A stretch of 63,428 nucleotides of DNA. Source: Oxalobacteraceae bacterium. GTDB taxonomy: Bacteria; Pseudomonadota; Gammaproteobacteria; Burkholderiales; Burkholderiaceae_D. The notes under the pieces are model-generated. The model had not been told where the DNA came from, did no database searches, and saw only the letters and a program-made list of their open reading frames with translations. The stretch spans positions 1 through 63,428 of the forward strand of contig JAIXXZ010000035.1 of NCBI GenBank assembly GCA_027490465.1, in the 5' to 3' direction. Below are positions 46,345-56,685 of this stretch, piece after piece. Every line of letters begins with the position of its first letter. The first letter of the stretch is position 1. Made by a program: the position numbers and the translations under genes.

Positions 46345-47234
46345 TCGGCAGGCTTCAAATTGTCCGGCAAGGGAATCCATTCAGTCTCTTCCGGCACGGG
46401 GGCAAAGCGCTGTGCTATCCAATCGCGCTTGGCCTGCTCTACGCGCTCTCCGCTGCTCGAGACAAAATTCCACACCAGATGTCGTGGTCCGTCCATGGAA
46501 TCGCCGCCGAGCAGCATGAGCTTCGCACCTGAGCTGCCTGCGGTGACTGTCAGCGGATGATGCGGTTTCAGTACCAGTAGCTGGCCTGCACCAAAGCTAC
46601 CGTCGCTGCCCAAATCCAGATCGCCGCTCACAATATAAATAGCCTGTTCTTCGTACTCGGCTGGTATGAGATGACTTGCGCCAGCAGACAAACGCAGTTG
46701 TGCATAAAACAAAGGCGAGCGCGTGGGCAGTGGTGAGTGCAAACCGAGAAAACTGCCGGCAATCATGATCAGCTGCGCGCCATCGCGCTCGGCCACGGGT
46801 AATTCATCGGCTTTGAGGTGAGTGAAGTCAGGTTCGCACGCTTCATCCGCCTGTGGCAGCGCCACCCAGCATTGCAGACCATACAGTGACGAGAGCGAAC
46901 TGCGCTGGTGGTGATCGCTGCGCTCGGAATGCACGATGCCTCGTCCCGCGGTCATCCAGTTGACTTCCCCGGGCCGTATCGCCTGCACCGTGCCCAGACT
47001 GTCGCGATGCAGGATTTCGCCCTCGAACAACCAGGTCACGGTGGCCAGACCGATATGAGGATGCGGACGGACATCCAGGCCGATGCCGGGCTTGAGAACA
47101 TTGGGCCCCATCTGATCCAGAAACACGAAGGGCCCCACCATGCGCCGCTCAACAGCGGGTAGGGCACGGCGAACCTCGAACCCATCACCGAGATCGCGGG
47201 TGCGGGGAATGATTAATGTCTCGATGGCGCTCAT
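46335..47234 (-). CDS. Pirin family protein
   Basis: Double cupin protein of 299 aa. The N-terminal pirin domain carries the metal-binding pattern [11 protein letters not shown] with [11 protein letters not shown] and AGRGIVHSE; the C-terminal pirin domain has [14 protein letters not shown]. Some pirins have quercetinase activity, others regulate enzymes; the role here is not defined. ATG 47234 chosen. Confidence 0.9.
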   Translation of the reverse strand: MSAIETLIIPRTRDLGDGFEVRRALPAVERRMVGPFVFLDQMGPNVLKPGIGLDVRPHPHIGLATVTWLFEGEILHRDSLGTVQAIRPGEVNWMTAGRGIVHSERSDHHQRSSLSSLYGLQCWVALPQADEACEPDFTHLKADELPVAERDGAQLIMIAGSFLGLHSPLPTRSPLFYAQLRLSAGASHLIPAEYEEQAIYIVSGDLDLGSDGSFGAGQLLVLKPHHPLTVTAGSSGAKLMLLGGDSMDGPRHLVWNFVSSSGERVEQAKRDWIAQRFAPVPEETEWIPLPDNLKPADYP

Positions 47235-47419
47235 CAAAGTGATCCTGTTTGGTTTCAGCGGATTTTACGGCGGCTTTCGTGATTACTGGAACCGATACGT
47301 TTTTAATTTGATATCACACCCCGCTTTCGCGCTTGGACTCGCGAACAGAATCCATGACTGCGAATTATCAATCAAGTCATTTAACGACCCCCTTCGACTG
47401 AAGTTTTCGCGAATGGTTC

Positions 47420-47448
47420 TTGAAAAAGCGCTCACCCGTCCTTATACT
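47420..47448 (+). promoter_or_regulatory. groESL promoter
   Basis: TTGAAA at 47420-47425 and TATACT at 47443-47448 with a 17-bp spacer, a near-consensus sigma-70 promoter. CTTGAAA also fits a heat-shock sigma-32 -35 box. The -10 touches the CIRCE operator, so HrcA binding would block transcription. Confidence 0.8.
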
Positions 47449-47474
47449 TAGCACTCGCTGATGGAGAGTGCTAA
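47448..47474. promoter_or_regulatory. CIRCE operator (HrcA binding site)
   Basis: Perfect inverted repeat TTAGCACTC-N9-GAGTGCTAA, the exact CIRCE consensus, 102 bp before groES. HrcA represses groESL through this site and is released on heat stress. hrcA itself is not in the window. Confidence 0.97.
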
Positions 47475-47576
47475 CAATGCTGCCATCAAGATTTCAAAAA
47501 GCAGGTTCCGACGGTCAGCCAGTCTCTGACAGTTGGGTCATCAATAAACGTAACCCATTGTTTTTAAGGAGTATTT

Positions 47577-47864
47577 ATGAGCCTTCGTCCTTTGCACGAC
47601 CGCGTCATCGTCGAGCGTCTCGAACAGGAAACCAAAACCGCCTCCGGCATCGTTCTGCCAGATGCAGCTGCCGAGAAACCGGATCAGGGCAAAGTTGTCG
47701 CAGTCGGCAACGGCAAGATCCTGGAAGACGGAAAAGTCCGTCCGCTGGATGTGAAAGTCGGCGACAAAGTACTTTTTGGCAAGTATTCCGGTCAAGCCGT
47801 GAAAGTCGACGGGAAGGAAGTTCTCGTCATGCGCGAGGACGACATTATGGCCATCGTGCAGTAA
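47577..47864 (+). CDS. groS: Co-chaperonin GroES
   Basis: Cap of the GroEL folding chamber. The 95-aa product begins [19 protein letters not shown] and contains the mobile-loop segment [11 protein letters not shown] and the roof/metal region, ending [15 protein letters not shown] stands 8-9 nt before the ATG. First gene of the CIRCE-controlled operon, 76 bp before groEL. Confidence 0.98.
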   Translation: MSLRPLHDRVIVERLEQETKTASGIVLPDAAAEKPDQGKVVAVGNGKILEDGKVRPLDVKVGDKVLFGKYSGQAVKVDGKEVLVMREDDIMAIVQ

Positions 47865-47928
47865 AGACAATCGGCAAACAGCCACTCAAGCAACCGGCAC
47901 CTACCCGGTTTGAATCTGAAATATCTGA

Positions 47929-49590
<1,662 letters not shown>

Positions 49591-49610
49591 TTTTGCTGTT
49601 ATCCACATCA

Positions 49611-49640
49611 AAAACCCCGCAGTGCGAACTGCGGGGTTTT
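49611..49640 (+). terminator. Rho-independent terminator of groESL
   Basis: Perfect 13-bp stem (AAAACCCCGCAGT with its complement) around a GCGA tetraloop, followed by a run of seven T residues. Directly after groEL. Confidence 0.95.
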
Positions 49641-50016
49641 TTTATGTCCGCTTTGAATCGATTGTCTCTGCTCCCCACACCCGACTTCAGTAACGCCGAC
49701 ACATCCTCAAGAATCATGCGCTTCGGAAGCAATGTCGTTCTCAATGAATCAACAGGCTGACCCGTCTCAACAATGCAAGACCTCGCTTAAACCTCTCGTC
49801 CAGAAAATTTTTTCATCGTTCTTTAATCGTACCGAAAATCGATTAAAGAACTCTCCGTATTCAAATAAAAAGCACTTTGTGTTCGCTCAATGTTGCACTG
49901 CTCGATTCATCGAACTAATGATTGCATTAGTCACTTACCGCACAGTCGGATGATTTTGATTGAACAGATTGTCCGATAAACAATAATTCAATTATCCAAC
50001 CAAAACGGGAGGGGAC
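49641..50016. other. AT-rich spacer before the ADP-ribosyltransferase-like gene
   Basis: No supported gene; a 73-codon frame at 49732-49953 has no family features. It holds a long inverted repeat (49818-49851) and must contain the promoter of the gene at 50017. Confidence 0.5.
49818..49851. promoter_or_regulatory. Perfect 12-bp inverted repeat (possible operator)
   Basis: GTTCTTTAATCG and its exact complement separated by 10 bp, about 165 bp before the gene at 50017. No T-run follows, so an operator or hairpin is more likely than a terminator. Confidence 0.5.
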
Positions 50017-51144
50017 ATGTTATCCAATGTTATCGCTAGACAAACGCGTCAGCTTTGCAAAACAGCACCAACAAGATCGCGACTCGGGCAACTCACCATG
50101 GATTGTTCAAAAGCACTGAGACAGGTAAAAATCAGTGCTCGATCAAAAGACGAGATCGCAGTCATTGATGATCACTACCGGCACGCCATTTATGAAGAAA
50201 CGATGACGGCTTACCAAGCCGTTCCTGATGTCACGATGCCGGACAACTCGCCCGAGGCAAAACTTCGGGCACAGGCCTGGCAACTGATCGAAAGTTTGTC
50301 ATCTATGGATCAATTCTTTGCCCACTATGACGTCAGTATTCCAGGAGTGAGCCTGGAAGTCGCCATCCATCCAAGTCACCGAGACGCGCTGATCCATGAC
50401 TTTCGAGAGAGCTGGTTTAGCATGAATGCCGAAGACAGAAAGGCTCTGAGTGAAGTCATTAGCGAGAAAACCTTTCACCAACTCGGCATCACGCTGAATG
50501 TCAGCGAAAAGCAGCATGCAGCACAAAAGGGATTGAGTATTGCACCACAACTAAGCATGGCACACTGCCTTGCATTACTGGATTATGCAAATTCAAGTTC
50601 AGGCAGCTTTAATGCCACCAACAATTCGGCACGCCTATGGCACTACTACGGTGTTGATACGCTGGCAAAAATAACGGCCTCACTATATGAGCCTTTTTGC
50701 GAAGCACTGCGAATCCTCGAAAATTATCCGGCGTTTTGTTATGAGGGATCGGCATACAAAGGCCTGTCCATCGCCAATCCCGCAGGAAATTTCAGGCTGA
50801 GTTGCATGCAAGCTGGCATGCCGCTACATTGTGCCCACGGTATCTCAGCGACTTCCCGGCGTGAGAAAAACTATGCGAGCAGCAGTAATATCTGGTCGAC
50901 CCGAGATATGCAACTCACCTTCGTACACAGCCGGGGAATCAAGATTCATCTTTTCAATGACGTGACATCTCGAGATCAAATGGAGATCATCATCCCCGAA
51001 GGGCGTCAGCTAACGTTTTTATCGCCACAAGATGTCGATAGAACGCAATTCAAAGACAATGGTGGTCCATGGCCTACGTATTACTGCGCCGAGAGCGCCA
51101 CTCATTTGTCTGCGAAAATCCAGAACGGATATCTGCTTTGCTAA
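50017..51144 (+). CDS. Putative ADP-ribosyltransferase-like toxin/effector
   Basis: Protein of 375 aa without signal peptide or membrane helix. The C-terminal half has the order of motifs of ADP-ribosyltransferase toxins: AYKGL (246-250, where an Arg is usual), SATS followed by a charged helix (277-280, the STS motif), and the QxE motif at Q321-E323 in QMEIIIPEG, ending in LTFLS. QxE is typical of C3-like Asn/Gln-modifying enzymes. The N-terminal 180 residues may direct secretion or binding. GGGAGGGG precedes the ATG. The family call is by motif only; the Lys in the first motif lowers certainty. Confidence 0.6.
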   Translation: MLSNVIARQTRQLCKTAPTRSRLGQLTMDCSKALRQVKISARSKDEIAVIDDHYRHAIYEETMTAYQAVPDVTMPDNSPEAKLRAQAWQLIESLSSMDQFFAHYDVSIPGVSLEVAIHPSHRDALIHDFRESWFSMNAEDRKALSEVISEKTFHQLGITLNVSEKQHAAQKGLSIAPQLSMAHCLALLDYANSSSGSFNATNNSARLWHYYGVDTLAKITASLYEPFCEALRILENYPAFCYEGSAYKGLSIANPAGNFRLSCMQAGMPLHCAHGISATSRREKNYASSSNIWSTRDMQLTFVHSRGIKIHLFNDVTSRDQMEIIIPEGRQLTFLSPQDVDRTQFKDNGGPWPTYYCAESATHLSAKIQNGYLLC

Positions 51145-51159
51145 GCTAGCACCTTGGTT

Positions 51160-51193
51160 AACGCGGGAGGCCCTGATCAGGTACCCGCGTTTT
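51160..51193 (+). terminator. Stem-loop terminator after the gene at 50017
   Basis: AACGCGGG pairs with CCCGCGTT around an inner CCTGATCAGG palindrome, followed by a short T-run, 15 bp after the stop. It separates this single gene from the convergent enoyl-CoA hydratase gene. Confidence 0.7.
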
Positions 51194-51250
51194 CAGGCTA
51201 ATCAAACTTCAGCGAATACCGTATTCGAACGTCAATGAGATAAATGCTCG

Positions 51251-52045
51251 CTAGCGCCATGCCGGCGAGCGCTTCTCGATGAAGGCCTGCACGCCCTCGA
51301 GTGCAGCCTCATCCATCATATTGCACGCCATGGTTTCACCGGCCAACTGGTAGGCCGCCGAAATTCCCATTTCAAGCTGCCGGTAAAACAGCTGCTTGCC
51401 CATCGCAATGGATACTGCTGGCTTGGCCAGAATACTGTCGGTCAGTGCCGAGATAGTCTGATCCAACTCCTGCAGTGGCACGACACGATTGATCAGTCCA
51501 CGTTCAAGTGCTGCTTGCGCATCGATGAATTCTCCGGTGAGCAGCATTTCCATTGCCTGCTTGCGTCCCATATTGCGCGACAAGCCGACCGAAGGCGTGG
51601 AGCAGAACAAACCGTAATTGATACCGGAGACAGCGAATTTTGCTTCCTGTGATGCGACCGCAAGATCGCACATCGCCACCAGCTGACAACCGGCAGCAGC
51701 AGCGATGCCCTGTACACGCGCGATGACAGGCTGGGGCATCTGCTGAACCGTCAGCATCATTTTGCTACATTGATCAAATAATTTTTTATAGTAGGCGGCC
51801 GATGGTGAAGCACGCATCTGCTTGAGATCATGACCAGCGCAGAAAGCTTTGCCGTTGGCAGCCAGTATGACCACACGAGCGGTAGCGTCCTTCGCTATGG
51901 CGTCCAGCTCGGCCTGCAGTGAGGTGAGCATTCCTTCGGACAGCGGGTTGAATTTTTCGCCCCGATTGAGCGTGAGCTTGACGATACCGCCATCACGTTC
52001 ATGCAACACATACGGGATATCAGAATTGATTGCGTTCTGCGTCAT
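51251..52045 (-). CDS. Enoyl-CoA hydratase/isomerase family protein
   Basis: Crotonase-fold enzyme of 264 aa. KAFCAGHDLKQM forms one oxyanion loop and QGIAAAAGCQLVAMCDLAVA the second. The exact reaction (hydration, isomerisation or other) is not clear. The ATG at 52045 is supported by GGGAGG 5 nt upstream. Confidence 0.85.
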   Translation of the reverse strand: MTQNAINSDIPYVLHERDGGIVKLTLNRGEKFNPLSEGMLTSLQAELDAIAKDATARVVILAANGKAFCAGHDLKQMRASPSAAYYKKLFDQCSKMMLTVQQMPQPVIARVQGIAAAAGCQLVAMCDLAVASQEAKFAVSGINYGLFCSTPSVGLSRNMGRKQAMEMLLTGEFIDAQAALERGLINRVVPLQELDQTISALTDSILAKPAVSIAMGKQLFYRQLEMGISAAYQLAGETMACNMMDEAALEGVQAFIEKRSPAWR

Positions 52046-52070
52046 GATGCCTCCCATCAGTTTTATTTTT

Positions 52071-52988
52071 TCAATCCGATTCGTCGTCGGCGTGGACTTC
52101 TTGTGGCTCAGCCAGTGACGGTGGCGGCTGATAACTTTCGAGCAGCGCGATCCGGTTGGCAGGTGTTTCTAGGCTGATGCGCCCGAGCGCGCCGCTGCGG
52201 TAATCTTGTAACAAAGTATGCGCTGCTTTTTCAAAGTCGGGCGCGCCCCCTTTTAGCCGGTAGGCCCGGCGCACCGCGATATGCTCAATCACGCCGACCG
52301 CGTCGAGGTTCTCCAGCGCGACGCCATAGCGCGCCACCAGTAAACTCGGATAACGTTCGAGCAGCAAGCCTGCCAGAAACGTCGCGATTTCTTCCTCAAT
52401 GATGGCATTGACACCAATCGCATGGCTCGCAGCGAGCATCAAGCCGTCGGTGGGATGCTCAATCTTTGGCCACATCAGTCCCGGCGTATCAATCAGCACG
52501 ATATTGTTGCCCAGATAAAGGCGCTGCTGAGATTTGGTCACCGCCGGCTCATCACCCACCTTGGCGACTCGTTTCTTGAGCAGCGCATTCATGAGCGTCG
52601 ATTTGCCGACGTTAGGAATACCCATGATCATCACGCGCAATGGCTTCAGATTGGTACCACGGTGGGGCACCAGCCTCAGGGCCAGCGCAGGAATTTTCGC
52701 GACATCGGCAGGCTTGCGGCAGGAGATCGCCACCGCATGGACTTGCGGCTGCTTCGCATAATGGGCAATCCAGTCACGGGTAGCCCCGGGGTCCGACAAA
52801 TCACTCTTGTTCAAGAGCTTCAGGCAAGGCCGCTGGCGAGCGCGGCGCAGTGACTCGATCATGGGATTGCTGCTGGCCTGGGGCACACGCGCATCCAGCA
52901 CCTCGATGACGAGGTCGACTTTTTCCATGGATTCCGCAGCTTTCTTGCGCGCGGCGTTCATGTGACCGGGGAACCACTGGATGGACAT
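52071..52988 (-). CDS. rbgA: RbgA/YlqF-type ribosome-assembly GTPase
   Basis: Circularly permuted GTPase of 305 aa: G4 (LNKSDL) comes before G1 (GIPNVGKST) and G3 (DTPG). It begins MSIQWFPGHMNAARK, the signature of RbgA, which helps finish the large ribosomal subunit. The C-terminal domain ends in an acidic tail. It lies 25 bp before the enoyl-CoA hydratase gene in the same direction. Confidence 0.92.
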   Translation of the reverse strand: MSIQWFPGHMNAARKKAAESMEKVDLVIEVLDARVPQASSNPMIESLRRARQRPCLKLLNKSDLSDPGATRDWIAHYAKQPQVHAVAISCRKPADVAKIPALALRLVPHRGTNLKPLRVMIMGIPNVGKSTLMNALLKKRVAKVGDEPAVTKSQQRLYLGNNIVLIDTPGLMWPKIEHPTDGLMLAASHAIGVNAIIEEEIATFLAGLLLERYPSLLVARYGVALENLDAVGVIEHIAVRRAYRLKGGAPDFEKAAHTLLQDYRSGALGRISLETPANRIALLESYQPPPSLAEPQEVHADDESD

Positions 52989-53483
52989 GGCGTAACTGCG
53001 AGAGCTGATTGAAGCTCGTATTCTAACCGGGCCAACCCTCGTACCCAGACATCACGACCCTGAATACCCCTGCAGGAAACACTACCCCTGAGCCGGGAGC
53101 GAACAAGCGCTACTTCCCATCTCCTTGTAGTCTTGGCATAACAGCAAGACGCTACTCGACGATATCAGCAATACCCACCGTCCGGAAATCCACAAAACCG
53201 ACGGGTTATCGAAAACCCATACCGCTTTCGGGCTCTCCATCCATCCCCATGCGCACCAGAAAACTGCGCAAGTCACTTTTTCCATCTTGAAACCCTTTGA
53301 AACACATTGAACCATCAATGGGTGCAGGCGCCATCATTCCCCGAAAAATTGCTCAACGAAAATTTTGAAAATAAAAAATCTGGATTTAAAGAAACTTTAT
53401 GAACCATTTGGACACTTAAATTCAAAAAAGAAATGTTTGATGATCGATCAATTAAACCAACCACCTAAATTCCCGAGGAAAAA
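52989..53483. other. Spacer before the ankyrin gene
   Basis: About 495 bp. A 66-78-codon hydrophobic frame on the minus strand (53082-53318) has a weak AAGGG before an internal ATG but no family. The last 130 bp become strongly AT-rich, like the following gene. Confidence 0.5.
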
Positions 53484-55553
53484 ATGCAGCCATCTCCAAA
53501 AGACACCATGGCGACCCGCTACATTGCCATTAACGAGATCAGAGAAATCAATGATTTCCAAGAAAAGAATTCAGATCGAAAATCATCTCACGCCATATTT
53601 TTATACGACGGTCTGGATAAAAAACGAAAGGAAAGAATTAATGACTTAATCGATCATTTTTCTGTGGACGGACTGAAAATAAGCAAAATGGGATTTTCAT
53701 CATGCAACACCAACTCAACAATACCAAAGGCGGAAGTATTTCTGAATGTATTGGAAGAAAAAATAAAATCCGGAGAGATCGGCAGCGATACCATTATCTT
53801 CATGAATTTTCATACTTATGCAGACAATGACAATTTATTTTTTTCAATTAAAGGTATTGAATCTAATCTTCGTATTCGCACTGATGAAGTCTATCAGTTT
53901 GTCTGGTCTTTTTTTCCTGGGAGTGAAAAACCGAGCTTTCATAATCTCGGATGCAATACCGGCTACTACTCAGAAGATCTGGCGAACGCAGATGGCTATG
54001 TGATTAACTATTCCGGCGCCAGCCCAATCGGATCAAAAGAAAGCATCCTACAGGCGAAAGAAGTATTGCGTTTTGTGACCATCCACAAAAAGATTTGCGG
54101 CGGAATGCCGCGTCCGGAAGAAATCTGGCAGCATATGGAACATTATGTAACGCAAGAAATGTCAATTGTAGGTCAAGGAATACACAAAAATCATAAACTG
54201 ATCACACCTCGATCCACCACAACTACTACTACCGCCACCATCAGCACTACCACTACCACTACTACTACTACCACCACAAATAGTTATGGCGCATGCAAAG
54301 GTCATAAAAATCCAAAAACATTGATTGAATATTCATTCCGTCATCGCTCCATGAATGATTTTCTGGATATCCTGGACATTCATGACCCGAAATATCGCGC
54401 TATTGGAAAGATGAGTGAAAATGCAAAAAACAGAATTTTGTTTCACATTGTTCCCAATCGTGTTCCCTGGTTGAAATCCTATGAGTCTGCGAACATGCCG
54501 CTCTTTCTGGTGGAATTACTCGCACATAATGATTCTGAGCAAAAGTTTTTATTTTGCAAAGAGCATAATCTGTTTCCGAATCCAATCGGAGAAGAAAAGT
54601 CAACGCGCTTCCTCATCGCTGCCTGCGAGGACGGCAATCCGAAAGTAGTCAGGCGCGTATTCGAATCACCCGAATTCTCTATCTCAGATTCCGGGAAAAA
54701 AACTGCACTGATGGCAGCGATCAAGTCGAGAAATAAGGAACTCATCGAACTATTGATCAATCAGGTTTCCGATTTTGACCAAAGAGATACCAATTTGAAT
54801 ACCGTCTATCATCTCGCCTGCCGTCAGAACAATCTCGAGATCATAGAGCTGCTTTTGAAACGAGGAATACCGAGCAAGCTCACCACTAATTCTTCTAATG
54901 AGAAAAATACATCAACAGCAGACCTGCTGAATCAAAGAAACAAGCATAATTCGACTCCACTAGAAATTGCGATTAAAAAAAATAACATTGAGATCGTAAA
55001 AAGACTGCTTGCAGCTGGAGCGAACCCGCATATCCTGAATTCAAAAGGAATTCATCTTCTCGAACAGGCTGTCTTTATCGGCAATGCCTCAATCATGAAA
55101 TTACTGCTTGCGAGCGAATCCAGGGAAAGCAAAAATTTTCCCGGTTTGGCTCTTCTGCTACGTACAGCAATTCTTCAATCTCATGATGAAATCGCGATGA
55201 TGCTGATAGCGCATTGTGCTGCAACGAGCCAAATATCCGAAATTGACAAGCCAAATGAATCTGGCGCCACGCCACTGATGCTGGCAACATATAAACAAAA
55301 TACCAAACTCCTCAGGACGCTAATTGAATCAGGTGCCAATATCAACGCACAAAATAATGAGGGACATACGGTATTTCACTATGTCTTGAAGAATAGAGAC
55401 AAGAATATGAGCAAATATCTCATGAAAAAGGGCATGGATCTCAGCGGCGGGGATTTTAATTTTTCTTCTGCGTTAGCGCTCGCCAGGAATTCAGGGGACT
55501 CAGTGGCTGAAGAATACATCCGTTCGGCTATGAACAAAAGAAATGCTCACTAG
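53484..55553 (+). CDS. Caspase/CHAT-like N-domain, poly-Thr linker and ankyrin repeats (candidate effector)
   Basis: Protein of 689 aa, AT-rich and Lys/Asn/Ile-rich, unlike its neighbours. The N-terminal domain has strand-His (TIIFMNFHTYADND, H110) and strand-Cys (SFHNLGCNTGYY, C157), the spacing and setting of clan CD cysteine peptidases (caspase/CHAT-like). A threonine-rich linker spans residues 244-267. The C-terminal part from about 400 has around six ankyrin repeats (KTALMAAIKSRNKELIELLI, STPLEIAIKKNNIEIVKRLL, ATPLMLATYKQNTKLLRTLI). ATG 53484 has GAGG 6 nt before it. Ankyrin proteins of this kind are often host-directed. Confidence 0.68.
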   Translation: MQPSPKDTMATRYIAINEIREINDFQEKNSDRKSSHAIFLYDGLDKKRKERINDLIDHFSVDGLKISKMGFSSCNTNSTIPKAEVFLNVLEEKIKSGEIGSDTIIFMNFHTYADNDNLFFSIKGIESNLRIRTDEVYQFVWSFFPGSEKPSFHNLGCNTGYYSEDLANADGYVINYSGASPIGSKESILQAKEVLRFVTIHKKICGGMPRPEEIWQHMEHYVTQEMSIVGQGIHKNHKLITPRSTTTTTTATISTTTTTTTTTTTNSYGACKGHKNPKTLIEYSFRHRSMNDFLDILDIHDPKYRAIGKMSENAKNRILFHIVPNRVPWLKSYESANMPLFLVELLAHNDSEQKFLFCKEHNLFPNPIGEEKSTRFLIAACEDGNPKVVRRVFESPEFSISDSGKKTALMAAIKSRNKELIELLINQVSDFDQRDTNLNTVYHLACRQNNLEIIELLLKRGIPSKLTTNSSNEKNTSTADLLNQRNKHNSTPLEIAIKKNNIEIVKRLLAAGANPHILNSKGIHLLEQAVFIGNASIMKLLLASESRESKNFPGLALLLRTAILQSHDEIAMMLIAHCAATSQISEIDKPNESGATPLMLATYKQNTKLLRTLIESGANINAQNNEGHTVFHYVLKNRDKNMSKYLMKKGMDLSGGDFNFSSALALARNSGDSVAEEYIRSAMNKRNAH
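54216..54284 (+). repeat. ACT/ACC trinucleotide repeat
   Basis: A near-continuous run of ACT, ACC and ACA codons for threonine within the gene at 53484. It is in-frame, so slippage would lengthen or shorten the linker without breaking the protein. Confidence 0.9.
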
Positions 55554-55604
55554 GCAGGCGAAGGAAAACTTCGATCAATCCAAAGACTGAGAAGCTTATG
55601 CACC

Positions 55605-56555
55605 TCAATCGTTTTCCAAACCCGCCAGTGCTTTCAGATGCGCTATAACGCTGCGACCCAGCGCCGACAAATGGTAGCCGCCCTCAAGGCAGCTGACGAT
55701 GCGTCCCTCGGCATGCTGCGCTGCCACCGCCACCAGCTGTCGCGTGATCCAGGCATAGTCGGATTCGATGAGCCCCATGGAGGCCAGCTCATCCTCACGA
55801 TGCGCATCGAAGCCGGCGGAGATGAAGATCATCTCTGGCCGGTGCGCGTGCAAAGCGGGAAGCCATTCTTGCTGGACTAGCTCGCGCACCCGATCACCAC
55901 GCGCGTAGGCAGGCACGGGAATATTCACCAGATTCGAGGGCCGCTCGCCATCAGGTTACTCGCCACTGTAGGGATACAAGGGCGACTGAAAAAAACTGAC
56001 CATCAGTACGCGTGGATCATTGAGAAAAGCTGCCTCGGTGCCATTACCGTGATGGACATCGAAATCGACTACCGCCACGCGCGACAGGCCATGCACTGCT
56101 AGCGCGTGACGGATTGCAATCGCCACGTTATTGAACAGGCAAAAGCCCATGGAGGCGTCCGGTGTGGCGTGATGGCCGGGCGGACGCACCGCACAGAATG
56201 CGGTACTGAACTCGCCAGCAATCACCGCATCGGTCGCCGCGACCGCCGCACCTGCAGCGCGCAAGGCTGCCTGCCAACTGTGCGCATTGATCAGTGTGTC
56301 TGCGTCGAGCGCGAAGTGGCCTGTGTCGTCCGAAGCCGGCAGATGGCGCTGGATCTTTTCCACCACTGCTTCCGAATGCACGCGCCGAATATCTTCAATG
56401 GCAGCAAGCGGTGCATCCCGACGCGCGATAAGCCCGGACAGACCACTGGCAATGAGCTGATCCTCGATCGCATGCAGTCGCGCCGGCGACTCGGGGTGCC
56501 ATTCACCCATGTCATGCAGCAGGCAATCCGTATGAGAGAAGTAGGCAGTGGACAT
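55605..56555 (-). pseudogene. Histone-deacetylase-family (acetylpolyamine amidohydrolase-like) gene with in-frame stop
   Basis: The intact family would be about 316 aa. The first 199 codons carry RPPGHHA and DFDVHHGNGT (catalytic His pair and metal ligands). After SGE a TAA (55956-55958) interrupts, and the same frame continues PDGERPSNLVNIPVP through SAGFDAH (second Asp ligand) and LEGGYHL (catalytic Tyr). Only one codon separates it from an intact gene. The truncated product lacks essential residues. Either a recent nonsense mutation or a sequencing error. Confidence 0.88.
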
Positions 56556-56685
56556 GGGCTGAGACTCATTCAGCAGTGGCGCTGTACCGCTTTATTATGC
56601 ACGACGCATCTTGGTACCACCAGTCTCCGCCGGCTTATCGACTATACTTGGACCCGCCTTTTTGTTGCTTTGCACCCGTCCTTCG

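Noticed and set aside
49880..49915. TTCG-spaced motif resembling a PIP/hrpII box before the gene at 50017
   Set aside because: The second half is offset and imperfect; such short motifs occur by chance.
53082..53318. Hydrophobic 78-codon minus-strand frame before the ankyrin gene
   Set aside because: Weak start signal and unusual Trp/Cys content; not convincing as a gene.
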